64,000 nucleotides of DNA from CAVURS01 sp963834425 (GTDB taxonomy: Bacteria > Actinomycetota > Actinomycetes > Actinomycetales > CAVURS01): positions 62,001-126,000 of the forward strand of contig CAWIBR010000016.1 of NCBI GenBank assembly GCA_963834425.1, in the 5' to 3' direction. Positions within the stretch are counted from its first letter, which is position 1. Each line of letters begins with the position of its first letter. Both the position numbers and the translations under genes were made by a program. Positions 27,019 through 35,508 of this stretch are shown here, in pieces. The notes under the pieces were generated by a model. The model was not told the DNA's origin. It made no database searches and worked only from the letters and a program-made list of their open reading frames with translations.

Positions 27019-29451
27019 ATGCCCGGACGCGCTCGCACCCCTGAGCCGCGGAGCCTGGCCGACGACCTGCGGTCGCGGCCGGACGACGCGCTCGTCGAGC
27101 TGCTCCGGCGGCGGCCCGACCTGGCGACCCCCAGCCCGGCCGATGCGACGGCCCTCGCCGTCCGTGCAGCCACCCGGGCCAGCGTGCAGCGAGCGCTCGA
27201 CCGCCTGGCCGTCGCCGAGCTCCAGGTCGTCGAGGTGCTGGCGGTCCTGCCCGAGCCGTCGGCCGAAGCCGACGTCGCCCGGTTGCTGGGCCGCGCGCCC
27301 GGCCAGGCCGGGGCCGACCTGGCCGACCTGCACGCCCAGGCGCTGATCTGGGGCACGCCCGACGCTTGGCGTCTGGTCCGCACGGCGAAGGACGTGCTCG
27401 GTTCCTATCCGGCCGGCCTCGGACCGCCGATCGTCGAAGCGCTCGACCGGCGCTCGCCCCGGCGGATCGGGGACCTGGCCGTCGATCTCGGGCTCACTCC
27501 CACCGGCGACCCCGAGCAGACCATCGCCCTGATCGCCGACCACCTGAGCGACGCCTCCGCGCTCGACACCCTGCTGGCCCACGCGCCCTCGGGAGCCCGC
27601 GAGGTCCTCGACCGGCTGGCGTGGGGCCCACCGGTCGGCGAGGTCAAGGCGGCCGACCGCGAGGTGCGCGGCGACGCGACCCGGCCCCTGGACTGGCTGC
27701 TGGCTCACGGCCTGCTGGCGGTGGCCGACCCCGGCCATGTCGTGCTGCCGCGCGAGATCGGCCTCTATCTGCGAGGCGGCCGGGTGCACGACCCGTCGAC
27801 CGTCGAGCCTCCGCCACTCACCGGCCCGGTCCGCGCCCCGGGACACGTCGACAGCACCGCTGGAAGCTCGGCGGCCGACTTGGTGCGGCTGGTCGGGGAG
27901 CTGCTCGAGGCCTGGGGCCTGGAGCCGCCTGCCCTTCTGCGAGCCGGTGGCCTGGCCGTGCGCGACCTCAAGCGCACCGCCCTGACCCTCGACGTCGACG
28001 AGTCCACCACCGCGGCGGTGATCGAGATCGCGTACGCCGCCGGGCTGCTCGCCTCCGACGGCGAAGTCGCTCCCGCGTTCGCCCCGACCCCGGCGTACGA
28101 CCTGTGGCTGACCGAGGACGTCGCCTGGCGCTGGGCGGTGCTGGCCCGGGCCTGGCTCGGCACCACCCGAACGCCCGCACTGGTCGGCACCAAGGACGAC
28201 CGCGGCGCGACCCGCAACGCCCTCGCGGCCGACCTGGACCGGCCGATCGGACGGGAGGTGCGACTGGCCGTGCTCGCCGAGCTGGCCGAGGCCCGCGCGC
28301 AGGAGCCGGGCACCGCGCTCGGCGCGGCCGCCCTGCTCGCCCGGCTTCGTTGGCGCCGGCCCCGACGCCGGTCAGTGCTCCTGGAGGAGCTGGTCGACGC
28401 CGTACGCCGCGAGGCCGAGCTCCTGGGCGTGACCGGCCAGGGCGCGCTGAGCTCTCCGGGCGCCGTGCTGGCGGCCATCGCCGGCGCCGGCCGCGCGGGG
28501 GAGCCGGCCGACACGGACGCGCTGGCCGACGCCATGGCTCCGCTCGTGCCGGATCCGATCGACTACATCCTGCTCCAGGCCGACTTGACGGCCGTCGCCC
28601 CCGGGCCGCTCGTCCCCGAGCTGCAGCGTCTGATGTCACTGACGGCTGACATCGAGTCTCGAGGCGGCGCAACGGTTTTCCGCTTCTCGGGTGGCAGCGT
28701 CCGGCGCGCGCTCGATCTGGGGTGGTCCTCGGATGACCTGCTGCGTGAGCTCACCCGGGCCAGTCGGACCGCGGTCCCGCAGCCGTTGAGCTACCTGATC
28801 GAGGACGTCGCGCGCCGCCACGGCACGATCCGGGTTGGAGCCGCTTCGGCCTACCTACGCAGCGACGACCCGAACGTCCTCGACGAGCTGATGGCCGATC
28901 GGCGCAGCGCGACCCTGCGGATGCGCCGGCTGGCCCCGACCGTCGTCGCCACCCAGTCCGAGCCGGCCGCTGTGCTGAGCCAGCTCCGCGAGATGGGCCT
29001 GGCCCCGGCCCTGGAGTCCCCGGACGGCTCGTTGCTGCTGCACCGGATCGCGGCGCGGCGTACCCCACCGCGGCAGCCGCCGCGCCCCACGGTGACCGAC
29101 CCGCCGGCACCGACCCCCGCGCTGCTCGAGGCCATCGTGCGCTCCCTGCGCGAAGGCGACCGAGCGGTGGCCGTCGACCACGAGCGCTCGGCCAGCCAGC
29201 CCGGCCCGCGGATGGGCCCGACCGACCCGACGACCACCCTCGCGGCGCTGCGGGCCGCGGCCACCGACCGGGCCCGGGTCTGGATCGGCTACGTCGACGG
29301 CGACGGCCGCCCGGTCCGCCGGGTGGTCGAGCCGCTGACCATCGACGGCGGACGTGTGCAGGCCTACGACATCGGCGCGAGCGAGGTCCGGACCTTCTCG
29401 ATCCACCGGGTCACCGGCGTCGCACCCGTCGAGATGCCCGACGCCGGCTAG
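27019..29451 (+). CDS. Helicase-associated protein with C-terminal WYL-like domain (Rv0862c-like, XPB partner)
   Basis: This is an 810-residue protein of the actinobacterial family coded next to the XPB helicase. The N-terminal 300 residues are winged-helix repeats (SVQRALDRLAVAELQVVEVL, GEVKAADREVRGDATRPLDW), the middle resembles the XPB/Ssl2 N-terminal-like domain (Helicase_C_3), with PDPIDYILLQADLTAVAPGP, and the last 60 residues (RVWIGYVDGDGRPVRRVVEP, DIGASEVRTFSIHRVTGV) look like a WYL domain. No helicase motor motifs are seen. It probably serves XPB as DNA-binding or regulatory partner (inference). ATG 27019 is chosen; its stop shares CTAG with the convergent HMG-CoA lyase gene. Confidence 0.85.
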   Translation: MPGRARTPEPRSLADDLRSRPDDALVELLRRRPDLATPSPADATALAVRAATRASVQRALDRLAVAELQVVEVLAVLPEPSAEADVARLLGRAPGQAGADLADLHAQALIWGTPDAWRLVRTAKDVLGSYPAGLGPPIVEALDRRSPRRIGDLAVDLGLTPTGDPEQTIALIADHLSDASALDTLLAHAPSGAREVLDRLAWGPPVGEVKAADREVRGDATRPLDWLLAHGLLAVADPGHVVLPREIGLYLRGGRVHDPSTVEPPPLTGPVRAPGHVDSTAGSSAADLVRLVGELLEAWGLEPPALLRAGGLAVRDLKRTALTLDVDESTTAAVIEIAYAAGLLASDGEVAPAFAPTPAYDLWLTEDVAWRWAVLARAWLGTTRTPALVGTKDDRGATRNALAADLDRPIGREVRLAVLAELAEARAQEPGTALGAAALLARLRWRRPRRRSVLLEELVDAVRREAELLGVTGQGALSSPGAVLAAIAGAGRAGEPADTDALADAMAPLVPDPIDYILLQADLTAVAPGPLVPELQRLMSLTADIESRGGATVFRFSGGSVRRALDLGWSSDDLLRELTRASRTAVPQPLSYLIEDVARRHGTIRVGAASAYLRSDDPNVLDELMADRRSATLRMRRLAPTVVATQSEPAAVLSQLREMGLAPALESPDGSLLLHRIAARRTPPRQPPRPTVTDPPAPTPALLEAIVRSLREGDRAVAVDHERSASQPGPRMGPTDPTTTLAALRAAATDRARVWIGYVDGDGRPVRRVVEPLTIDGGRVQAYDIGASEVRTFSIHRVTGVAPVEMPDAG

Positions 29452-30386
29452 CTGAGCTCGCCCTCCAGGGCGCGGACGACGCGCGAAGGGCTGGGTCGGC
29501 CGAGCTGCCCGGCCAGCCAGAGGCTGGTGCCGACGAGCGACTCGAGGTCGACGCCGGTCCGCACGCCCATGCCCTCCAGGGCCCAGACCAGGTCCTCGGT
29601 CGCGAGGTTGCCCGTGGCGCTCTTGGCGAAGGGACACCCACCGAGTCCGCCGGCCGCGGCATCCACGACGCTGATCCCGCACTGCAGCGCGGCCACGGTG
29701 TTGGCGAGCGCCTGCCCGTAGGTGTCGTGGAAGTGTACGGCGAGCCGATCGAGGTCTAATCCGTTGTCCTGCAACGCATCTATCAGGGCGACCACCTGAC
29801 CAGCGGTGCCGACTCCGATGGTGTCTCCGAGGCTGATCTCGTCGACCCCCATCTCGGCCAACCGGTCGACGACCTCGACCACCTGGCCGAGTGGCACGTC
29901 CCCCTCCCACGGGTCGCCGAAGCACATCGAGACGTAGGCCCGGACCCACAGCCCGGCGGACCGGGCCCGCTCGACGACCGGCGCGAACATCGTCATCGAC
30001 TCGTCCACCGAACGGCCGAGGTTGGCCTGCGCGAAGCTCTCGGTCGCGCTCGCAAAGATCGCGATCGCGCTCACCCCGTGCTCGAGCGCCCGATCCAGTC
30101 CCCGCTCGTTGGGCACCAGCACCGGCATCCGCACTCCGGGCGGCGGCGGCCCGAGCCGGTCGAGCAGCTCCTCGGCATCGGCCAGCTGGGGCACCCGGTC
30201 CGGGCGGACGAAGCTGGTGGTCTCCACCGTGGTCAGGCCGCTCGCCAGCAACCGCCGGACCAGCTCGGCCTTGACCTCCACCGGCACCACGGCCGACTCG
30301 TTCTGCAGTCCGTCGCGCGGTCCGACCTCATAGATGGTCACTGCCTCCGGCAGTCCGGGCAAAGGCTCGAGCTGCGGGTGGCGCAT
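29448..30386 (-). CDS. Hydroxymethylglutaryl-CoA lyase
   Basis: This 312-residue TIM-barrel enzyme splits HMG-CoA to acetyl-CoA and acetoacetate at the end of leucine breakdown. VTIYEVGPRDGLQNE near residue 15 holds the conserved Arg/Asp, MCFGDPWEGDV lies mid-protein, AVHFHDTYGQALAN holds two His metal ligands, and AAAGGLGGCPFAKSATGN is the signature with the catalytic Cys. ATG 30386 gives MRHPQLEPLPG. Only 17 bases separate it from the divergent DUF4190 gene. Its place between two XPB-module genes looks incidental. Confidence 0.92.
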   Translation of the reverse strand: MRHPQLEPLPGLPEAVTIYEVGPRDGLQNESAVVPVEVKAELVRRLLASGLTTVETTSFVRPDRVPQLADAEELLDRLGPPPPGVRMPVLVPNERGLDRALEHGVSAIAIFASATESFAQANLGRSVDESMTMFAPVVERARSAGLWVRAYVSMCFGDPWEGDVPLGQVVEVVDRLAEMGVDEISLGDTIGVGTAGQVVALIDALQDNGLDLDRLAVHFHDTYGQALANTVAALQCGISVVDAAAGGLGGCPFAKSATGNLATEDLVWALEGMGVRTGVDLESLVGTSLWLAGQLGRPSPSRVVRALEGELS

Positions 30387-30403
30387 CCACCTATCATCAC
30401 CCC

Positions 30404-30976
30404 GTGAGCCAGCAGCAGCCCGACGGCCAGCAGGGGACGCCGTCCGGTCCGCCGCCGGACTTCCCCCCACCGCTGTACGGCGGGCCACCCCCGCCCGGCC
30501 AGCCGGAGCCCTACGCCCAGCCCGCGCCGTACGCCCAACCGACGCCGTACGCCCAGCCCCAGCACCAGCCGTACGCGCAGCCGGCGCCCTACTACGGGCC
30601 CTACCCGGGCTCGCCCCAGCCGCCCGGCTGGGCCACCCCGCCGTACGGCGGGTATCCCCAACCGGCGCCGACCCCGGGGTCGAGCATCGCCCTGGTCGTG
30701 GTGTCCGCCTTCTTCGTGATCTTCGGGCTGATCGGCGTGCCGTCCCTGATCATCGGCATCATCGCGCTCACCAAGGCCCGGTTCGACCCAGAGGAGGCCA
30801 AGCGGCTGACCTGGATCGGCTGGCTGGTCCTCGGCGTGATCGTCGCGGTCCTGATCGTGATCGGGGTCATCCTGCTCGCGGCCACCGCGTCGAGCTGGAG
30901 TTCGAGCCCGGATGACGGCACGACCATCGGCACGCTCGGAACAACGCTGCCCCCGCTGGTGCTGAGGAGCACGTGA
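30404..30976 (+). CDS. DUF4190 membrane protein with Pro/Tyr repeats
   Basis: This is a 190-residue protein. The first 90 residues are Pro/Gln/Gly/Tyr-rich with tandem PYAQP units; two TM helices follow (SIALVVVSAFFVIFGLIGVP and LTWIGWLVLGVIVAVLIVIG) with the DUF4190 loop ALTKARFDPEEAKRL between, and a short Ser/Thr-rich tail. Such proteins are common and uncharacterised in actinomycetes. GTG 30404 starts right after the upstream divergent start, so the transcript may be leaderless. Its end overlaps XPB as GTGA, making it part of the XPB transcript. Confidence 0.8.
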   Translation: MSQQQPDGQQGTPSGPPPDFPPPLYGGPPPPGQPEPYAQPAPYAQPTPYAQPQHQPYAQPAPYYGPYPGSPQPPGWATPPYGGYPQPAPTPGSSIALVVVSAFFVIFGLIGVPSLIIGIIALTKARFDPEEAKRLTWIGWLVLGVIVAVLIVIGVILLAATASSWSSSPDDGTTIGTLGTTLPPLVLRST

Positions 30977-32646
30977 ACGACGGCCCCCTGATCGTCCAGA
31001 GCGACAAGACCTTGCTGCTCGAGGTCGACCACCCCGACGCGGAGGAGTGCCGTCGCGGCATCGCGCCCTTCGCCGAGCTGGAGCGCGCGCCGGAGCACGT
31101 CCACACCTACCGCCTCACCCCCCTCGGGCTCTGGAACGCGCGTGCCGCCGGTCACGACGCCGAGCAGGTCGTCGACGTCCTGCTCCGGTGGAGCCGTTAC
31201 CCGGTGCCCCACGCGTTGCTCGTCGATGTCGCCGAGACGATGGACCGGTTCGGCCGGCTGCGGCTGGAGAAGGACGGCGAGCAGGGGCTGGTCCTGCGGG
31301 CCACCGACGTGCCCGTCCTGGAGGAGGTCCTGCGCTCGCGCAAGGTGATGCCGTTGGTCGGCCAGCGGGTCGCTCGCGACACCGTCCTGGTCCACCCGAG
31401 CGAGCGCGGCCATCTCAAGCAGGTGTTGCTCAAGCTCGGCTGGCCGGCCGAGGACCTGGCCGGCTACGTCAACGGCGAGGCCCACCCGATCGAGCTGGCC
31501 GGGCACGACGGCGAGGGCAAGGCCGAGTGGTCGCTGCGGCCCTATCAGCGCGAGGCGGTCGAGGGCTTCTGGCACGGCGGCTCCGGCGTCGTCGTACTGC
31601 CCTGCGGCGCCGGCAAGACGCTCGTCGGCGCGGGGGCGATGGCCCGGGCCAAGGCCACAACCCTGATCCTCGTCACCAACACAGTTGCCGCCCGGCAATG
31701 GAAGGACGAGCTCCTGCGCCGCACGACATTGACCGAGGACGAGATCGGCGAGTACTCGGGGCAGCGCAAGGAGATCCGGCCGGTCACGATCGCGACGTAC
31801 CAGGTCCTGACCCTGCGCCGGAAGGGCGTCTACCCCCACCTGGAGCTGCTGGACGCCAGGGACTGGGGGCTCATCGTCTACGACGAGGTGCACCTGCTGC
31901 CCGCCCCGATCTTCCGGATGACCGCCGACCTGCAGGCGCGCCGGCGGCTCGGCCTGACCGCCACGCTGGTGCGCGAAGACGGACGCGAGGGCGACGTCTT
32001 CAGCCTGATCGGCCCCAAGCGCTACGACGCGCCCTGGAAGGACATCGAGGCGCAGGGCTACATCGCGCCCGCCGACTGCATCGAGGTCCGGGTCACCCTG
32101 CCGGAGCGCGACCGGATGGCCTACGCGACCGCCGAGCCGGACGAGCGCTATCGGCTGGCCTCGACCAACGACGCGAAAACCCCTGTCGTGGAAGCGATCG
32201 TGGCCCAGCACCCGGATGAGCCGACGCTGGTCATCGGGCAGTACATCGACCAGCTCGACGAGCTCGGCGAGCGTCTCAACGCCCCGGTCATCAAGGGCGA
32301 GACGACGGTTGCCGCCCGGCAACGGTTGTTCGAGGCCTTCCGCACCGGCGAGATTCCGCTGCTGGTCGTGAGCAAGGTCGCAAACTTCTCGATCGACCTG
32401 CCCGAAGCCACCGTCGCCATCCAGGTGTCTGGCACGTTCGGCTCGCGCCAGGAGGAGGCCCAGCGGCTGGGCCGGGTCCTGCGGCCCAAGGGCGACGGCC
32501 GCACCGCCCGCTTCTACACCGTGGTCGCCCGCGACACCGTCGATGCCGACTTCGCCGCGCACCGGCAGCGCTTCCTCGCCGAGCAGGGCTACGCCTACCG
32601 GATCATCGACGCCGACGACCTCCGCTCGACCGACAGCGCGGAGTAG
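30973..32646 (+). CDS. ercc3: DNA helicase XPB (ERCC3-like), superfamily 2
   Basis: This is a 557-residue ATP-driven 3'-5' helicase. The N-terminal damage-recognition-like domain (about 1-180) precedes RecA domain 1: SLRPYQREAVEGFW, Walker A PCGAGKT with K215, DEVH at 304-307 and LGLTATLVREDG. Domain 2 has VVSKVANFSIDLPEATVAIQ and motif VI QRLGRVLRPKG. In eukaryotes XPB opens DNA in TFIIH; bacterial homologues unwind DNA in vitro and their repair role is less certain. GTG 30973 overlaps the DUF4190 stop. The partner protein at 27019-29451 is close by on the same strand. Confidence 0.95.
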   Translation: MNDGPLIVQSDKTLLLEVDHPDAEECRRGIAPFAELERAPEHVHTYRLTPLGLWNARAAGHDAEQVVDVLLRWSRYPVPHALLVDVAETMDRFGRLRLEKDGEQGLVLRATDVPVLEEVLRSRKVMPLVGQRVARDTVLVHPSERGHLKQVLLKLGWPAEDLAGYVNGEAHPIELAGHDGEGKAEWSLRPYQREAVEGFWHGGSGVVVLPCGAGKTLVGAGAMARAKATTLILVTNTVAARQWKDELLRRTTLTEDEIGEYSGQRKEIRPVTIATYQVLTLRRKGVYPHLELLDARDWGLIVYDEVHLLPAPIFRMTADLQARRRLGLTATLVREDGREGDVFSLIGPKRYDAPWKDIEAQGYIAPADCIEVRVTLPERDRMAYATAEPDERYRLASTNDAKTPVVEAIVAQHPDEPTLVIGQYIDQLDELGERLNAPVIKGETTVAARQRLFEAFRTGEIPLLVVSKVANFSIDLPEATVAIQVSGTFGSRQEEAQRLGRVLRPKGDGRTARFYTVVARDTVDADFAAHRQRFLAEQGYAYRIIDADDLRSTDSAE

Positions 32647-32722
32647 GGCCCTACCCCGCACGGCACCGCCGCACTAGCGTGGGCGTTCCCTGCACGTCCC
32701 CTGTGAACGACGGAGTCGAGCC

Positions 32723-32902
32723 ATGGCCGCGAAATTCGAGCTCTACCAAGACAAGTCGAACGAATGGCGCTGGCGCCTGAAGTCCGGCAACGGCCAGGTC
32801 ATCGCCACCGGCGGCGAGGGCTACGAGAACAAGTCCGGAGCCCAGAACGGCATCGACGCCGTCAAGCGAGATGCTCCGGGAGCACCCGTAGACGAGGTCT
32901 GA
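32723..32902 (+). CDS. DUF1508 (YegP-like) small protein
   Basis: This 59-residue protein starts at ATG 32723 and ends in TGA at 32900-32902. MAAKFELYQDKSNEWRWRLK is the DUF1508 signature, followed by GNGQVIATGGEGYENKSGA and IDAVKRDAPGAPVDEV. The domain often occurs as one or two repeats; here there is one. YegP-type proteins have no proven function. It stands alone between XPB and the LtrA gene; composition and start are good. Confidence 0.85.
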   Translation: MAAKFELYQDKSNEWRWRLKSGNGQVIATGGEGYENKSGAQNGIDAVKRDAPGAPVDEV

Positions 32903-32965
32903 TCCGCCCGGTTTGACCGCGCGCGTCCTGGCTGGGCCCGGCCACTCGTCGTGACAGGCTGAACC

Positions 32966-34114
32966 GTGTCGAAGTCGACGAAACGCGCAGGCGCGCCGCT
33001 GCTCGATGAACGCAGCGGTGTGACGACGCTCGAGCTGTTCTTCGACTTGGTCTTCGTCTTCGCCCTGACCCAGCTCACCTCGGTGCTCCGGCATGCGTCC
33101 GGGCCGGGCGATGTCGTCCAGGCCGGGCTCGTCCTGGTCGTGCTGTGGTGGATGTACGACGGGTTCGCCTGGCTCACCAACAACGTCGCGACCACGTCGG
33201 TCCTGCGCCGGCTGCTGATCCTGGCCGCGATGGCCGCCCTGCTGGTCGCGGCGATCGCGGTGCCCGAGGCCTTCGGCCGGGACGGCGTCATCTTCGGCGT
33301 CGCCTACCTGGCGCTGGTCCTGATCCACGCGGGCATGTTCACGGTCGCCCAGTCGAGCCGCTCGGCCCGGGCCATCTGGACGATCCTGCCGTTCAACCTC
33401 GGCTGTGCGTTGCTGGTGCTGGCCGCTGGATGGACCTCTGGCGCAGCCGATTTCGTTCTCTGGGGCGCGGCCTTCGGCATCCTCGTCGTCGCCACGCTGC
33501 GCGGGGCCGAGTCGGGTTTCGAGCTACGACCGGCGCACTTCGCCGAGCGCCACGGTCTGATCGTGATCATCGCCTTGGGCGAGTCCGTCGTCGACCTCGG
33601 CGTCGGCGCCGAGGGGCGGCTACACGACCCGGGCACCGTCGTCACCGCCTTGCTCGGGCTGGCCCTCGCGGCTGCCCTGTGGTGGCTCTACTTCGACCAC
33701 GACGACGAGGCCGGCGCGCACGCCCTGGCGACGCTGTCCGTGGAAGGCCGGGCTCGCGACGCGCTCTACGCCTACTCCTTCGGCATCTTGGTCCTGGTCG
33801 CCGGCGTCATCCTGGCCGCCTCGGGTCTGGAGACGGCGGTCGCGCACCCGGACGAGCACCTCCCGGCCTGGGCCGCCTGGAGCATCGCCGCCGGCACCGC
33901 GACGTACCTGCTGGGTCTGGGACTGTTCCGCCGCCTGCTCGGGCTCCCCGCGACCTGGTTGCCGCCGGCCGCCGCCGTCCCCGTGCTCGCCGGCGCGGCC
34001 CTGGGCCTGGCCCTCAACGGCGCGGCCGAGGTCGCCGGCATCACGGTCGTCCTGATCCTGGCCATCGTCCTGGACACCCGCCGTACTCCTGCAGTGACGG
34101 TGATCCGGGACTGA
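32966..34114 (+). CDS. Low-temperature requirement protein A family membrane protein
   Basis: This is a 382-residue protein with about ten TM helices. SGVTTLELFFDLVFVFALTQ near residue 17 and AERHGLIVIIALGESVVDLG near residue 195 are the LtrA signatures; WWLYFDHDDEAGAHALATL follows. The family was named from Listeria growth in the cold; the molecular role is unknown. GTG 32966 gives VSKSTKRAGAPLLDERSG. No coupling to neighbours. Confidence 0.9.
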   Translation: MSKSTKRAGAPLLDERSGVTTLELFFDLVFVFALTQLTSVLRHASGPGDVVQAGLVLVVLWWMYDGFAWLTNNVATTSVLRRLLILAAMAALLVAAIAVPEAFGRDGVIFGVAYLALVLIHAGMFTVAQSSRSARAIWTILPFNLGCALLVLAAGWTSGAADFVLWGAAFGILVVATLRGAESGFELRPAHFAERHGLIVIIALGESVVDLGVGAEGRLHDPGTVVTALLGLALAAALWWLYFDHDDEAGAHALATLSVEGRARDALYAYSFGILVLVAGVILAASGLETAVAHPDEHLPAWAAWSIAAGTATYLLGLGLFRRLLGLPATWLPPAAAVPVLAGAALGLALNGAAEVAGITVVLILAIVLDTRRTPAVTVIRD

Positions 34115-34169
34115 AACCGGCCTCGATCACCGTCGCTCAGGGAGCACCGCGCCGCAGGGGAGCACTCAC

Positions 34170-34283
34170 ATGGGGTTCACAGCGGACCTGTACGCCGAGC
34201 CCAGGCCGCCGCACGAGCGTAGGGATCACGCACAACCCCCACCTCATCAGCGGCCGGCCGTCCAGCGAGGAGCAGCCAGATGA
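34170..34283 (+). CDS. Possible 37-residue ORF coupled to the next gene
   Basis: ATG 34170 opens MGFTADLYAEPRPPHERRD and runs to TGA at 34281-34283, overlapping the next start codon as ATGA. It is Pro/His/Arg-rich and matches no family I know. It could be a leader peptide for the pseudo-receiver gene; the overlap is the only support, so chance is quite possible. Confidence 0.3.
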   Translation: MGFTADLYAEPRPPHERRDHAQPPPHQRPAVQRGAAR

Positions 34284-34699
34284 CGCTCGAACTCCAGGAA
34301 CGGGCCCGGGTCCGGGCCGAGCAGCCCCGCGAGATCCTGCACGTCACCCGGAGCTTCTTCGCCGAGCCGACGCTCTCCCAGCAGCTGGCCATCCCGGTCC
34401 GGGTGCTGGAGGTCCCGCTGGTCGAGGCCCTGGTCCGGCACTACCGCCCCGACCTGGTCTGGGCGAGCTCGGCCGATCCGACCGACGTGACGCTGCTGCG
34501 GGCCGCCTTCCCGGACGCATCGTTGCTGGTCAGCGTGGCCCGGGACGCCCAGCCGACGCACATCATCGATCTCTACGAACGCGGCGCCGACCTGGTCGTG
34601 GCCGACGAGGGCGTGCGACACGCGGCGGCCGCCGCAGCGAGCCTTCTGCGCCGTCGCAGTCAGTTCACAGGTAACGTCCAGCCAGGAGGGCGAGCATGA
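34280..34699 (+). CDS. Receiver-like protein without a phosphorylation site
   Basis: This is a 139-residue protein. Alternating strands and helices (EILHVTRSFFA, LVEALVRHYRPDLVWASSAD, ASLLVSVARDAQ, IIDLYERGADLVVADEGVRH) follow the receiver fold of response regulators. The acid pair after strand 1 is absent, strand 3 ends in SSAD rather than the usual Asp, and no TKPF-type Lys follows strand 5. It ends 18 bases before the OmpR-type regulator and is probably transcribed with it. Role unknown; a non-phosphorylated partner of that regulator is a guess. Confidence 0.6.
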   Translation: MTLELQERARVRAEQPREILHVTRSFFAEPTLSQQLAIPVRVLEVPLVEALVRHYRPDLVWASSADPTDVTLLRAAFPDASLLVSVARDAQPTHIIDLYERGADLVVADEGVRHAAAAAASLLRRRSQFTGNVQPGGRA

Positions 34700-34717
34700 C
34701 CTCCCGGAGGTGGTTAC

Positions 34718-35431
34718 ATGGCGCGCGCGGCCAACCCGGAGGCCCGGCTGCTCGTCGTTGAAGACGAGCCCAACATTCGTGAGCTGCTCTCGACCAGCCT
34801 GAGGTTCGCTGGTTTCGAGGTGCATGTTGCCGGCGACGGCGCGAGCGCCCTGCGCCTGGCCGAGTCCGAACGGCCGGATCTGCTGGTGCTGGACGTGATG
34901 CTGCCCGACATGGACGGCTTCAGCGTCACTCGCCGCCTGCGCGACCAGGGCCGGCAGGTGCCGGTCGTCTTCCTGACCGCGCGCGACGGCACCGACGACA
35001 AGGTGACCGGCCTGACCGTCGGCGGCGACGACTACGTCACCAAGCCGTTCAGCCTGGAGGAGGTCGTCGCCCGCATCCGCGCGGTGCTGCGCCGCACCGG
35101 CGGCGGCTCCCCCGATGACGCTGGGCGCCTGGTCTTCGCCGACCTGAGCCTGGACGAGGACTCGCACGAGGTCCGTCGTGGCCGTCGGGCCATCGAGCTC
35201 AGCCCCACCGAGTTCAAGCTCCTGCGCTACCTGATGCTCAACCCCAACCGGGTGCTCTCCAAGAGCCAGATCCTCGACCACGTCTGGGACTACGACTTCC
35301 GTGGCGAGTCCGGCATCGTGGAGTCCTACATCTCCTACCTGCGTCGCAAGGTCGACGTCGAGGAGCCCGCGTTGATCCACACCAAGCGCGGCGTCGGCTA
35401 CGTGCTGCGCCTGCCGCCGGAGCAGCCCTGA
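34718..35431 (+). CDS. OmpR/PhoB family response regulator (MprA-like)
   Basis: This 237-residue two-domain regulator has a receiver at 1-120 (VVEDEPNIRELLSTSLRFAG, phosphoacceptor D59 in LVLDVMLPDMDG, FLTARDG, Lys of VTKPF). A winged-helix DNA-binding domain follows, with ELSPTEFKLLRYLMLNPNRV, DHVWDYDFRGES and the wing HTKRGVGYVLR. The cognate kinase follows at once, and an HtrA protease comes third, the same order as mprA-mprB-pepD in mycobacteria, which handle envelope stress (synteny from memory). Start ATG 34718 follows GGAGGTGGTTAC. Confidence 0.93.
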   Translation: MARAANPEARLLVVEDEPNIRELLSTSLRFAGFEVHVAGDGASALRLAESERPDLLVLDVMLPDMDGFSVTRRLRDQGRQVPVVFLTARDGTDDKVTGLTVGGDDYVTKPFSLEEVVARIRAVLRRTGGGSPDDAGRLVFADLSLDEDSHEVRRGRRAIELSPTEFKLLRYLMLNPNRVLSKSQILDHVWDYDFRGESGIVESYISYLRRKVDVEEPALIHTKRGVGYVLRLPPEQP

Positions 35432-35508
35432 GCACCGCGCCCCCCGGCACCCCTGACCCGTTCGATGAGCCCCTCGATGAGCCACTCGTTCAGTACGGCG
35501 CGGCTGCG

